A DNA stretch of 64,000 bases, taken from NCBI GenBank assembly GCA_025529335.1, contig JAMYHX010000003.1, positions 303,592-367,591 of the forward strand, given 5' to 3'. A model generated the notes under the pieces. It made no database searches. It saw only the letters and a list, made by a program, of their open reading frames with translations, and was not told where the DNA came from. The stretch comes from Rhizopus sp. PT2906. Taxonomy: Eukaryota > Mucoromycota > Mucoromycetes > Mucorales > Rhizopodaceae. A program made the translations under genes and the position numbers. Numbering within the stretch: position 1 is the first letter of the stretch; every line of letters starts with the position of its first letter. Shown one piece after another: positions 11,082 to 23,546 of the stretch.

Positions 11082-12580
11082 GATTGTACAGCAAAAGATC
11101 AAAGATTGACATTGAAAGAATAGAAGCGAACAGAACAATCGCGTGAACGGCCCTGGTCTTGGACACGGCTCGAAAAAAAAAAAAAAAAAAAAAAGTGACT
11201 GAGGGGTAAGTGGACGTGATTATAGTCAGCTTGTAATACGTTGCAGGGGCCTCTACAGCTGCCAGGTTACTAACAGCGGCAGGTAGGCTTGTGGCATTAT
11301 GCAGGATTCCTGCGTGTAACGTCAAGTACCTGGTAACAATAAGAATATCAACACAAGCAACACAGTACACATGTGGCAAACTTGACGGTTACGTTTACTA
11401 CTCGGGGTATTGTAAAGTATCTGTCTCAGGGTTTATAACAGAAGGCACTAAGGTTTAGGAAACGATGTTTTGTTTATTGCGCATATAAATGCTACACGTC
11501 AGATATATCGTGGCGATAGAGACTGGGAGGACGCAAGAGAGAAGTTAATACAGCGTTGAAAACATGGCAAGGGCCACCTCCTCATGTAAATCTGCAAAAT
11601 CTTTATCCGCTGCCGGGTAAAGACTCTGACAAAGAGGAAATCAGACATACGAGAGGACAAAAAGTAGCATACTTGGTTGAATGTAACCGTGTGGCATCTG
11701 AAAAGCCAGATGAAGAGAGCGATGATGACGAAATAGAAGGTTTGGGTACAGCAACTATGGATTTTTAGAAAGCTAGAGGTTTCTATCATAGACCAAAAGA
11801 AGCAAAGATAGGCTCTTTACATATAGGGAAAGAGGATTTATAGTTTATTTAAACAGTACTTATGATAAAGCTCATAACTCAAAGCGTTCAGTAACTGTCA
11901 TCCTGATATGCCTGCTGCTGAATATGCCTTTTCTTTAGCTTTGCATCTATGTAAAGTATAGAATTAATTGACTTGTTACTGTACAGGAAAAGTCTAAAAA
12001 GAAAACAAAGATTATGTAAAGCGTCTCAGAAGTAGCTGTCTTTCTTTCATTAGTAGATAAAAAAATGTCGACAAATCAGTGATCATAAAAAAAAGATATA
12101 ATTGGCAAAAGGAGCCTTATAAGGCAACCTACCGTCCTGTTGGTAAGTTTTTAGAGTGAATGACGAAAAGGGACTTTGCAAGAGGCAGTGTTTCAGTACA
12201 ATTAATGCCGTACTCATGACAGAACAGAACCAAAGATCTGCGGTGCATGATATAAGGGTCTGTTGTTATTGAATAATTAGAAACGTCAAACAGTAAATGA
12301 GATCACAATAAGGTAATTTACATATTTAGAAATTTTATTGATAAAAATTTCTTCAACCTCATTTTTAGTATTTGAAGATGTGCATATATTCTTGATGTTT
12401 TCTATAAAAGAATGATCAGAAACATAAGACAATAGTTACCTGATCCAACTTATTTTTAAATGCGACTTACTTTTAACCGAGGAAACAAGGTAGTATCTGG
12501 AAAAGAAAGCACCGTGGTTTTAAATGGGCGGAGGCAAAAAATCATGAAAGGCTATTAGCCTAGTATGATATAGGCAGGCT

Positions 12581-12590
12581 TATATAAAAA
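12581..12590 (+). promoter_or_regulatory. TATA box of the RGS-oxidoreductase fusion gene
   Basis: TATATAAAAA lies about 105 nt before the ATG at 12695 and is followed by a pyrimidine-rich leader. A GC-rich GGGCGGAGG element lies about 50 nt further upstream. Confidence 0.5.
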
Positions 12591-12694
12591 GGCTCACGTT
12601 TTTCTAGCCATTACCCCATTATCCAATCCTTTCTCTCTTTATTATTTTTAATTCTTCTTTTTTTTTAATAATCCAATTGCATTTTATCCCACAT

Positions 12695-15152
12695 ATGCTT
12701 AGACAGTTAACGAATGAGTCCGAAAAAACGCTCACTATGAATACATACTTTGTGGAAGAGAACGACGAAAACAAGAGGCTAGATTACATTTTATCATGCC
12801 CACAGCAGCTTGCTTGCTTTCAAGCTTATTTACAAGAAATACATGCTCACGAAAACTTGCTATTTATCGAAGCCCTGTCGGAACTGCGACATGAAAAAGA
12901 TATGAACAATATTGAGGGCATTGTGCTAAGGTACTGCAAGCATTGAGATCATTGTAGCACTTGTACCTAATCAAATGCTTAGAATATGGAAAACTTTTTT
13001 TAGTTCAGATTCACAACTGGAACTCAACGTCTATAATAAAGCCAGAGTGAATGCTTATTTTCAAGCACACAAATGGGCGATAGTTACAAAAGAGGAAGCC
13101 TTGAGTATATTTAGAAACGCTGAACTTGAAGCAAAGCAGTTCCTTGTAAGACCACTTTTTTTAAAAAAAAAAAGTTTATTTTGCTAACAAAGATGTGTTA
13201 GAATGAAAAAGTCATTGAATTTGATAAAATATATGGTCCACACATGTAAGTCATGATTGATTATTATGTGGATAAATCACTTAATTTCCTTTAGGCCAGT
13301 CAATCAACTCTATTCACGCTATAAGAAGAGAGTTGTTGTCATTGGTGGTGGCTTTACGGTACGTGATTGAGTTAAAGTTTAAAGTGTCTGTGTCATTAAC
13401 TGGTTGTACAAAATAGGGTTTCACCATTGCTTCGATATTAGACCCGATGCCACGTTTTCATGTTACCCTAGTAGACACTAAAGGTAAAAAGAAATAATAG
13501 AAGAAAATAGAAAAAACTAAAAAGAATAAAAAGATTCCTTTGAATATACCCCTGGCATGATCAAGGTACGCCTTATTGGCTTTTATTGAATTAGCCTATA
13601 CTTATACGTACTCTAGCTACTCGTTAGACCTGAAGAAACATCTTCATTGAGAGTTCGACATGACGCATATGTCAAAAACGGTCGGGTGGTTATCGGATAT
13701 GCGGAAAAAATAATTAATGACGGTAAAGCTGTTCAAGTAAACAACGAAATTGTAAGTCAAGCAGAAAAAAAAAAGATAACCATATTCTTAATTATCTATT
13801 GCTTTTTAGATACCCTTTGATTACCTTGCCATATGTACTGGAAGCAGATATAAATCAAAACTAAAGTCTTTTGATACCTCTTCTTTATATCGACTATCGG
13901 AGCTTGCTAATGAGCACAACGATTTAAAGAAAGCCAAGTCTGTCCTAATCATTGGTATGATAAAACTACAGAAAAAAAGAGAGACACCTATTAACAACAA
14001 AACATAGGTGGTGGCTTAGTAGGCTGTGAATTAGCAAGTGAAATAGCTACACATCAATATTCTCCACCATACGACTTCAAAAAAATGATTACCATCGTTG
14101 ACTCGCATCCATGTTTGGTGAGAAGAAGTTCGGCAAAGAGACAGCAAAATGCTCTAAATTACTTTCAAAGCCTTGGTGTTGAAGTCATTTTGAATGAAAA
14201 GATCGTTGACTTTGACTCTGCCAATACAAACTCGTACCTTGGCTCGAGAGGTACTATCTACAAGGGATATGACAAGGTATTTTTAGCTACAGGAACAAGT
14301 CCCTGTAGCGAGCTCTTGCAAGATGGAGGTGATATCGGATTTGAATCCTGCGTAGATCACTGGGGTAGGGCTCGTGTCAAGCCAACGTTACAACTTGACC
14401 ACTGGAAGTACGATCATATATTTGCAGGCGGAGACATAACCAATGTAGTCGAAGAAAAGACGGGGTATGCGGCTACATTAGCTGGTGTCTGCATCGCTAG
14501 AAACATCTGTCGTATGGAAAAGGGAAAATCACCTTTAAATCAAGGAAGTAAAGGCACACTACCGGCGCCCAAAAAGCCATTACATGGTATTGAATCAAAT
14601 GGAGGCATTGGACGACGTAAGTTACAGATTTACCATTCCTTTCTTACATTTACAGATAATAACCGCATAACTTTAGGGCAACTAAGTGCCTTTAAAAAGA
14701 CATTTTCCTTTCTTAACCCTACATGGGCAGCATTAAAGTACTTTGACGAAAAGGAATTCCTAGAGATTGTGCAAGGTGAAGCAAGGGTGGTCAAGACAGC
14801 AGTTGGAAAAAAGCCCAAGATTCTTGGATTATCGGGAAAACTCGAGCTCTTCAAAAGTAAAGAACAACAAAAACAACAACCAGCCCCATTGACATCTTTC
14901 GGGTCCCCGATATCGCGTATCTTGTTTCACAAAACCTCGACTACCAATCTCTCTGGATCGGATGTGATTTCGAATTCAAACTTTTCAATGAATGACACCG
15001 AGAGTGAATTCAATTGTACGTGCGTGTCAGATAGTGAAAGCGACCATCCATATGATGATGACGATTATAAGAGCAAGACAATACAGCGGTTCTTGAAGCA
15101 CGACTCATTGCAGCCTAGGCCACATAGCCTATCTCCTGGACATGCTATATAG
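12695..15152 (+). CDS. RGS domain fused to an AIF/NDH-2-like FAD oxidoreductase
   Basis: Nine exons (12695-12930, 12983-13145, 13202-13245, 13295-13358, 13417-13483, 13534-13565, 13617-13751, 13810-13954, 14008-15152) give 676 aa. Residues ~28-150 form an RGS domain: RLDYILSCPQQLACFQAYL, HENLLFIEAL, QLELNVYNKAR and FRNAELEAKQFL, the usual order for Galpha GTPase-accelerating modules. From ~160 the protein is a pyridine-nucleotide-disulphide oxidoreductase: VVVIGGGFTG (FAD dinucleotide site), FEYTPGM, ICTGSRYKSK, then IIGGGLVGCELASE (NAD(P)H site) and IFAGGDITN (FAD end motif), as in AIF/AMID/FSP1-type NADH dehydrogenases. A Ser/Asp-rich tail follows. No mitochondrial presequence is visible. 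Both domains share exon phase across intron 3 and every intron has canonical GT-AG ends, so an artefactual join is unlikely. What the RGS part regulates is unknown. Confidence 0.85.
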
Positions 15153-16031
15153 CTATAATTTTCTCTCGTCAATTTTGTGTATATGCTGTATTTGTTTTTA
15201 ATAAACTATAGTATGACTTTAATGTACTCTATATGCCCTCATGTGATGTAGACAACGGAATGAGTCCGTGGGTGAACCGAAAGAGTGTAACTTTCTGTGC
15301 TATCAAGTGCAATGCATTGACCGCTGTTAACATGCGCTTATTTTGACGTCATTTCGTATTAACGTATGGTGCATTGTTGAAATCGAAGCACATTTGTATT
15401 ATGATGACGTTAGAACGTTGGTTACCTAGATACACCTATGGCATTGTAAAAACATAAATAGACATGAGGGAACAGTGTTGCCATGGTAACAAATAAAAGA
15501 AAAGAGAAGAAAAAAGGAGGCTGTGGAAATAGTGTTACAGAATATGAACTTCTTCTTGTCTATTTTTCAAATGAATTTCCTCAGGTCTTGTGATGTTTTG
15601 TTGAAGTGATTGACAAATGCTCCTCAATGACTCTCCTTTTTCCTCACTTGCTTTTTTAGGAAAAAAAGTTTATGCAATAAAAAGCTGCTGATACGGAATA
15701 AGGTTTTGTAGCAAGTGGTTCAAAACAAACAAGAGTAAAAAATAAAGGGAGAGGAGATGGCCTAAACGTAAAATCACGTATAACTTTGAGTAAAAAATGG
15801 GAGAGGGAAGTTATAAAAGGATAAATGTGTGAGTGATACACATAATTTCATGATGATAGTAAATGAGGCAAAGTGAAAGAGTTGCTTCCGAAGAGCGTTT
15901 TTGTACTACACTGCCTCTATTCAATAAGGGTAAACACTGTGTTCTCTTTTGTTCTCTCTTTCTCCCTCTGTAAATAAACAAATTACGAAATACAATTTCT
16001 TTCTTCTTCTTCCTTTTAGTCACTTGTGGAA
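15153..16031. other. intergenic, no feature recognised
   Basis: This is the 3' flank of the fusion gene and the promoter region of the RhoGEF gene. It holds a pyrimidine-rich stretch near 15940-16020 directly in front of the RhoGEF start. Short open frames here are low-complexity Lys- or Phe-rich and not convincing. Confidence 0.5.
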
Positions 16032-19000
16032 ATGAATAAGGTAACTCCGAGTTTCAACACATGAAAGATATTAACAGCACTTGTAGATTCATACTGATAT
16101 CTTGAAAGATACACCATTCCATTACGTTTGTAATGTTCATAAGGAAAGATTGATTCCTATTTTGAAAGATCACAACATTTCTGATCAATGTAAAGAAATT
16201 GGTAAACAGATATTGAACAACACAAAACGGCCTTTGGTAGCTCTATATCCTCTACATGTATCATCTGTCATTCGCTAACTTGTTACATATAGAGTCAACA
16301 TGTGGATGTTCTTATCCCTCAAAGAAAAAGAAGTGAATGTAAGTATAACTTATGTCCCATTTTACACATAGAAACTGAATGTTTAAACATATAGTTGAAA
16401 AGTTACAAATTGAACAATTTAAACAATTTTTTGGTAAAAAGTATCAAGAACTGCAGACGAAGCAACAGTCGTCAAGACATCAAGATAACAACAATAAGCC
16501 AGCAACTGTCACAGAAAAAGTATTATTAAACATTTAATTTTAAATGATATTAAAACTGATATCATCACGAATTAGTTTACCACGACTTCAATTACAAGCT
16601 CATCTGCAGCAAATAAGATTTTGGAACTTATTAAAATTGAAGAGTCATATGTTCACTCGCTCGAAGAATTGGTCAGTAAAATAATGAAGCCACTAAGAGA
16701 CTCGATCCATCATGAAACACCTATCCTTGACCGATACTTGTTCAAACGTATCTTTCTCAACATTGAAGATATCTTGCATGTCAATTCCAAATTTTTGGAT
16801 TCATTACATGAATATCAGTCTGGAAAATCAAATGAATCGTTTGGACAAATCTGTGATAGATACATGGACACCTTTGAACCTTATAAAACTTATTTCTTGA
16901 GTAAACAAGATGCTTGGAAAGTTCATCAACAGACCAGAAAGAATAACCGAGCTTATTCGAATTTTGTCATCAATACAAAAAGTAAAGAAAACTATAGAAT
17001 CCCAGATCTATTGGCGCTTCCTGTCCATCATATGCCACGATATGTATTATTCTTCAATGGTAAAATATAGAAATGGGAGTACAATAATCCATATTTGCTA
17101 ACAACACGTCATAAAGAACTGCTTAGTATGTTGGACCCTCAGGATCAAGAAGCATACTATTTACGATCAGCTTCAGAAAAAGCTAGAATTATTAATGATA
17201 TGCAATATGGCACAGACTCGCCATTATTACCATTATATACACTTATAAAAAATGCTCCGGTATATACACAAATAACAAAAATGAACTTGTCATTCATCCT
17301 CCCTTTATGTGTAGACTACTTTTGTTGGTAAACGCCAATTATTAGGTCATTTTGATGCCACAGAACTTTTTATATCATCCGGTAAAGTCAATAGACCTGT
17401 AACCATTTTGGTATTCTCAGACAAGATTGTGGTCGTCAAACGAAAAAGCCATTCGATACAAGGAGATGATTACTTTAGAAATATCGAAGAAAATATCAAC
17501 ACTGAAAAGCCAGTTTCTCAACCGTTTGAATTCAAAGGTTGGGCAGACATTCGATCCATTGAACTGTTTAATGGCTTAAAAGGTAACACGAAAATGAGAC
17601 ATCGGTCCGAATTGCTAAACTTTGTTTTTATTTAGATCGCCCAGAAACTTTTTTCCTCAGAACTTACTTACCTGAACAAGATCCAAACACTCCTGAGAAT
17701 GATGCTGACAATTATTTTAGAAAGAGTGATAGACTATATGCAATGGTCTCAAAGGACGCACCTTCTACTTGTATTGAAAAGAAGAAGGAGCTTTTAGAGC
17801 TATGTCAAAGACAGTATGCGATAGCAAAGTTGACTGGTAAAATGATAACAATATGAGTGAGAATATATCACTCACTGATCATAGAAAAAGCTGAACTGTA
17901 CTGTGATCATAACAACTTTACTATCCCTGCTTTTGCAAATATTTATAATGATGAAAAAACATATAAACAAGCCGAATATAAGGTAGGACAGCCTCGGTTT
18001 TATCATTGATAAACTAACCAAGTATTATTCAAAAGAACAATATCTTGATCATTTATATTGAAAACGAGAAAATCGATTTGAATTCGTTTGTAACAGATGA
18101 TGTATGGATCGTAATCCTAGTCAGAAAAGAAGGTAATGGATATAAGCAAACTATTCGCTCAAGAGTGAATTTGATACCTATTCGCGAACTAAGTCGCGAG
18201 CTTGAGTCTGAATTTATCATAAAGGATGACATTCGTTCCCATGGTAAATCACTTGACTTTATCAACACTTTATGGAATAACTGTAAGCTACTTAATATAT
18301 TTGTACATTACATACTAACCCTTGTTCATAGGTTTCTTTTATGAACGAAGACTTCGCGCTACTGAAGCTTACTCTTGTATTCATGATGGACTATTACGTC
18401 AAAGAGCAAGGACTCGTTCTAGATCGAGATCTCTCACTAGAGTTGCAAGTAACATGAGCATCGGGCGCCTGTTTGGTGCCAGATCCCGCTCTTCCTCTCC
18501 TTCTAGAAGCTCTATTTCAACCACAGAGCGTTTGTCTCAAGATTTAATCCTTGACCAATCCACAACACACGTACCTAATCCTGTACTCAAAGTGGCCACA
18601 GTCAATAAACATGGTACGCCTCCTGCAACACCTGTCAGCCCAAATGGCTATTATACTGCAGCTCTTGATGGTGTCACAGCATCAAGAGCTCCCATGGCTG
18701 CAACACCGCCACGGAACAATGGTCTGTTTACTAAAGAAGACTCTCAATTCACAGACTCCTTTAACGACTTTTCAACAAGCTTTGAAGAGGGTGATGCCTT
18801 GTATGGAGGCCAAAACCAGTACCAAGATAATTCATTTTATCGTCCTTCTCTCTATCACGGCCATAACAAGAGTAACAGCTTTGATACCATGCTGTTCCAG
18901 CCGTCATCACCTGAATCATTATCGAGGCCATCGAGTGGCACAAGTCACAATAGCACCTTTGATGATTATGCATTCAACCCAGCTGATTCTGCATCTTTGT

Positions 19001-19553
19001 TGTCAAGCAGAAAGAATAGCGAAAACAGTCCCTTGTATAATTCTGTTAGTAGCAACAGTACGAGTAGTGTGTTCAGCTACATGGATGAAAAGATAAATGA
19101 GTACTTTGCTTCACGAGATAGATACAGCCTATCCACCGAAAGACTCGGAGATAACTCTAAAGCTGCAGGAGGTTATCGTCGAAGACAACCCCTTCACCCT
19201 GTGTTTTACAATCAACCACAAGCAAGCCAAGGTCAATACCGTGATTACCCTTGTGTAAATATGCCTCAAAACGTGCCTGATGTGGCTATAGAAAACATTC
19301 ATCAGCTGAAGAACGAGGTGAACAGTATACTTGATAGCATGATACAATCCCAACAACAGATGAGAGCTCAGCCAAATATGGGCCGATACTATAATAACAC
19401 ATTCGAAAGCGTCAAAGGACTACGTTCTGTAGGTTTACTAATTTGAATGATACGCAAACTAACTCTATTTGAATTTAGCACATTATCTCAAAGATTGATG
19501 AATTTATGAATGATTTGGAACATCAAAATCAGCAATGTTTATCATTCCGTTAA
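16032..19553 (+). CDS. Rho guanine nucleotide exchange factor (DH-PH) with long Ser-rich tail
   Basis: Twelve exons (16032-16040, 16087-16257, 16293-16338, 16395-16519, 16576-17059, 17117-17259, 17315-17582, 17636-17836, 17885-17982, 18036-18282, 18332-19428, 19479-19553) give 987 aa. The DH domain (~125-320) has ILELIKIEESYVHSLEELV, LPVHHMPRYVLFFNELLSML and a closing EKARIINDM, the helix set that contacts Rho GTPases. A PH-like region follows (~330-600; GHFDATELFISSGKVNRPV and FEFKGWADIRSIEL). The tail is Ser/Arg- and Ser/Asn-rich, then a short coiled end with LKNEVNSILDSM. Exon 1 is only nine bases (MNK). Skipping the 57-nt intron 17060-17116 would leave a TAG in frame; splicing it restores the conserved DH block. 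Activates a Rho-family GTPase, probably in polarity or wall growth (inference). Confidence 0.85.
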
Positions 19554-19863
19554 TCCTTTTGTATCTACACGCATATACATACATATATTCATTATACATA
19601 TACCCCCGCATTCATTTTACGCTTCAGTCATTCATTTTAAATGTATTTTTACTCCATCCGTTTTGCATCCAGTATGCATTCACCTATTAATATCCCCCTT
19701 ATGTTTTTCTCATTTTGATTTTACATGCAAGACCTGTTCGGTATGATTTCTATGATGTTTCAATAAATAAAAGCTACCTTATTCCTTTCTAATTTTTAAT
19801 AAGTAAGCTGTCTTTATTCGTTAAGGGGACATTGCAAATTAAGTGTCTATTCAATAGCTATTG
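19554..19863. other. convergent 3' flanks
   Basis: A short AT-rich spacer lies between the stop of the RhoGEF gene and that of the PPP1R21-like gene. AATAAA-type signals occur near 19760-19800. Nothing else is visible. Confidence 0.5.
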
Positions 19864-21966
19864 TTATTCGGCATTCTGTTGTAAGTTGGTAATATATTCT
19901 GTCATTGCATCTATCTGCTTCTGATAATTTGATTCGGTAGTAGCCAGTAAGTCTTGAACATGTTTCAACTCTTTGTTCAATTTCTCGATTTCTGTAAACA
20001 TCAATTGTTTTTCCTTTTCTTCTGAAGCAAGTCGTTCTTTCATCGTCTTGTACATGTTTGCAAACCTTAAAGCTTTACTATCCGTCATTTGCAGCTTCTC
20101 TGATAAGTTATTTATTTTCTGCTCATAAAATGTTTTCAATGAAGCAATTTCATCTTCTTTTTCTTCCTTTGTTGAAGGCGGTGCATCCATGCCTGTATAG
20201 ACAAAAACTTCTTCCTCTTCCTCTTCTTCTTTTGTGGGGTATATAAACTTTTCTTCTTCGTTCTGTTCAGCGATTGTTTCTGTTTGTGTTTGGTTATCAA
20301 TCACTGGTTGCCTATTTATATGTATCAGCTCAATCTCCTGCTGAAGTCTTGTGTTTTCTTTTTCGAGCTTTTCATTAAGCGCTTCTAACTGTTGTATCTT
20401 TTTTGCATAGCTCTCTTCTACGGATGCATACTTGCTTTTCTCTTCTTCAAGCTTCCTATTAAGCTCTTCTAACTGTTGTATTGTTTTCGTATAGCTGTCT
20501 TCCGCTGATAAACGCTTGGTTTTTTCTTCCTCTAGCTTTTCATGCAGTATTTTAACGTTCTCATCTTGGCTGTTGTTTACTTGAGAAAGATGCTCTTCAT
20601 ATCTTTCATTCAACTGTTTAATCTCATTCTCGTATTCTGCTAATTTAGCTTGACCTTTCTCTTCGTTCTCCAAAGATTGGCTCAGCTGATCTTTTAGCTT
20701 TTTTAACTCTACTAAAATCTCTTCATGTTCTTTTCTCCACGTTGCATGTGATATAGCCAATTTTTCAGCAATCTCATGCGGCAATAGTATCGGAGAAGCC
20801 TATACAAAAAGTTCAAAAAGAGAGTACATTAATACAAGTTCATGCAGTACCTCAGGGATCATGTCTTGGACAGACTGAAAATACTTTTTAGCCTGCTCTT
20901 CTAGTTCTTTTAAAGAAGAACTATCTTCTGGTAGAACGTCATTCAGACCTACATATTTAATATCACCCACTTTTGCTAATAGAATTGCACGTAAACTGTC
21001 AAGTTCGGATAAAAGCCGAGCATCATTCTGCTGCATGATGTCCTCTAGATCGTTCAATAAGGATGTTTTTTCCGCAAGCTTTGATTTAAGTGCGTCGATT
21101 TGCTGCATTAATGACTGTTCTTCAGTATTCGACTGAGGTTCTTGTGATGGCACGTTAGGTTGAAGTGACTGCCCAGTTTCCAACTCTTGAACCTTTTCTT
21201 CTAAATCTTGAATTTGCTTTAACAAGCTATTGATAGTATTCGTAAACTCAAACTGTCTCTCTGTGAGCTCTTCATGAAGTATTTCATTTTCTCGTATCTT
21301 TCTTTCCAAATCAAAGTTGGCTGCATCCAATGCCTGTGCACTCTTTTCCAACTCCTTTTTAACAGAACCGCCAAGTAAGGAGAAATGACTTCCTTTCTAG
21401 ATGATGTATAGTTTTAATAAATTAATTTGTTTTGCATAAGACTTTCTAACCTGGTCACTTTCTTGTACAGCCTGTATACGTTTTGTTAACCTTTCGTTAT
21501 GGAAAGATAAAAGATCTAATTGCTCTTGAAGCTAAAGAAGAGGAGGGGCAGTATGAGTAAATCTATACGCATACTCTCTTTTATTTTTACCTTTCTTAGT
21601 TCTTTTTCTTTTTCTTTGACATTTCCTTGTAAAGCTACATTGGATGCTTGCTCCTGACCACTAGTTTAGATGGACACTGTTTTGTTGATTCTTGTGGCCT
21701 ACCTTTATAACTGCCTTTTTCAAAACAGCATGTTGTGCTTTTAATCTTCAGTTCAAATGTTATTTAATTTCCCATTATTCACTTGTTTTACTCTAACATA
21801 CCGAGAATATTGCTGAAAGAGTTTTGCATATCTCTGCGATAACTCTTCTGCTGAAGCAGGAATGGTGCCTAATTCACAGTAAGTATACAGTACTTGTGCA
21901 GTGCTTGGCTCTTTCTATTGTACCTGCATTCAAAGCAGTGTGTTTGGAAAATAGTCCATCGCTCAT
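19864..21966 (-). CDS. PPP1R21 (KLRAQ1; FERRY subunit Fy-2)-like coiled-coil protein
   Basis: Seven exons (21966-21924, 21868-21802, 21745-21703, 21653-21591, 21531-21451, 21396-20851, 20799-19864) give 592 aa. The N-terminus reads RYAKLFQQYSRLKAQHAVLK, matching the KLRAQ segment of animal PPP1R21; next come ELRKLQEQLDLLSFHNERL and RKIRENEILHEEL, also in family order. The C-terminus has KLQMTDSKALRFANMYKTM and a final coiled block, which parallels the animal C-terminal coiled coil (QLADSKSVHF). Nearly the whole protein is predicted coiled coil. In animals the protein is part of the Rab5 effector FERRY complex, which ties mRNAs to early endosomes; the fungal role is inferred only. Intron 5 uses a GTTAGA donor. 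It is shorter than animal proteins (about 780 aa), mainly in the middle. Confidence 0.75.
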
Positions 21967-23546
21967 TATCAGAATTAGAAGCAAAAGAAATGGTTGAATA
22001 TACTTTGTATGACGCCCTAGTTCCTCAGAAAAGCAACTGGCTTTTAAAAAGTGGTAGGTTAAACACGCGACCTCAAAATTGGCAGGGCGCGACTTTGAGA
22101 ATAGTTGTCATAGCTATCTTCTTGGAGAACTTATAAATATATATATTGACACTTTGAGGTTTTTGTATTCTCTTCTGTAACTATTGAATTTAAAAAAACC
22201 TACTGCCAGCTTGTTTCGGGAACAAAAAGTACTATTTGAACAAGAATGGTCAACTATGCTTCTGGAGAGGGTTTGTATTCTTTGTGTACTGTATTTAGTT
22301 CATTCGAAAGTATCCTTACGTGATTTACTCTTGTTGAACTTGCTTTCGTCTTTCAGTGTAAGCTTAGATAGAAGCGGAAGCAGAATTGACGGAGAGAATA
22401 GAAAAGGTTAATGCAGCACCAAAAAGCTTGATACACCCTTTCTTAAGGCAAAAACATTCTTTAGTAAGAGCTGATAGTTGAAGTCATAAAAGTGAATACA
22501 CTGACTTTAGTAGGATTTAAGACGAGCTTAACTATCCTAATTAAGGAACACTCTACTTTTATCTTTAATGATTATATGTTTCTTAAAGAAAAGCGATTTA
22601 TCCAAGGAATGACGCCCAAAGAGTGGGAGCTCAACTTGTTTAAAGGCGGATTAAAAGAGCTTTCAACTAGTGTTTGTCATCCTGTGAGAACAATATATAT
22701 AATGAGCATATATTTATTTTGTAATTGGAAAAAATAAAAAAATGCAATGCTTCATATCCCTTTTAAACTATTGTATAAAAGAGGACATGTGGACCCTTTA
22801 TTTTTCAAAAAGCATTCCCTTTGACAAAAAGGCTGTTGTAAGCAAACTGTCTTTATCTTATTTTTCATATATCAGATGCAGTCATGCCTCTTGTAAACAC
22901 CACTTGTATGTGGTTATGAAAAATGTACTGCTATTGTTTCGCCTTATGCTTACTCAAAGTGCACTTAAAAGAATGTCGACTGAGTGCTTACTTATTAGCG
23001 AATAGCAAATATCTCTCATATAACTGTCAGGTATCCCTTCATTACAGTTGCAAACATAAAGCATTCACTGAAACATATTTATACTGCCATCCATTCCCAT
23101 ATCTGCTCTTTTTTTTTAAAAAAAAAAAATAGACTATTTAGGACCGGCTCAGTCTTGAAACTTGTATAACGTAATTAGCCTTTGCGTTGACGTGATTTCG
23201 TAACCATAACACAGCATAATTCCTTGTTTGCTATTGTTAGATACCTACTTTAACTATATACTTTATTTAATAGATCCCTTCTTTTCATATTTCTTTGTTT
23301 ATTTGCTATTGTCATTATTGTTGCTGTTGCTGTTTGGTAGCCATGTTCTTATTACTTGGCCTACACACACAAAAGCCATAATTATTCGATGACAGTTGAA
23401 GGCATTTTTTTTTTTAACAAATTGCAAAAAAAATGTAAAAATTACACAAAATGATAAGCTTATAAGAGTCGATCATATGCTTGGTTACCCTTCCCCTTCT
23501 CTCTCCTTTCTTCTTTCTCTTTCTTCAGTTGCTTATACATTGTTTA
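21967..23546 (+). other. 1.6-kb region with coding-like remnants, no recognised gene
   Basis: Pieces on the plus strand look protein-like: LTERIEKVNAAPKSLIHPFL near 22385-22455, and FIQGMTPKEWELNLFKGGLK near 22600-22660. They lie in different frames with stops between, and I could not join them into one gene. They may be exons of an unknown gene or a decayed repeat-family member. The last 150 bases are the pyrimidine-rich leader of the downstream RhoGEF. Confidence 0.3.

Larger units (their letters stand above)
9141..12580. other. 3.4-kb gene-poor accessory region
   Basis: No gene could be recognised. Contents include an ATG-started open stretch of 102 codons (9756-10064, listed separately), a repeat copy at 11051-11081, a long poly-A near 11170, and an open stretch at 11556-11768 without an ATG start, with an acidic C-terminus (EESDDDEIEGLG), resembling nothing I know. 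The DNA is AT-rich and probably made of old insertions. Confidence 0.4.

Noticed and set aside
15256..15285. TGAGTCCGTG...GAAA, resembling a hammerhead ribozyme core
   Set aside because: The CTGATGA box is altered (GGAATGA) and the flanking bases do not form stems I-III; only a 3-bp helix is possible.
17060..17116. In-frame TAG in the RhoGEF DH domain, first taken as a nonsense mutation
   Set aside because: A 57-nt GT-AG intron with a GCTAAC branch site removes it and restores the conserved helix NELLSMLDPQD.
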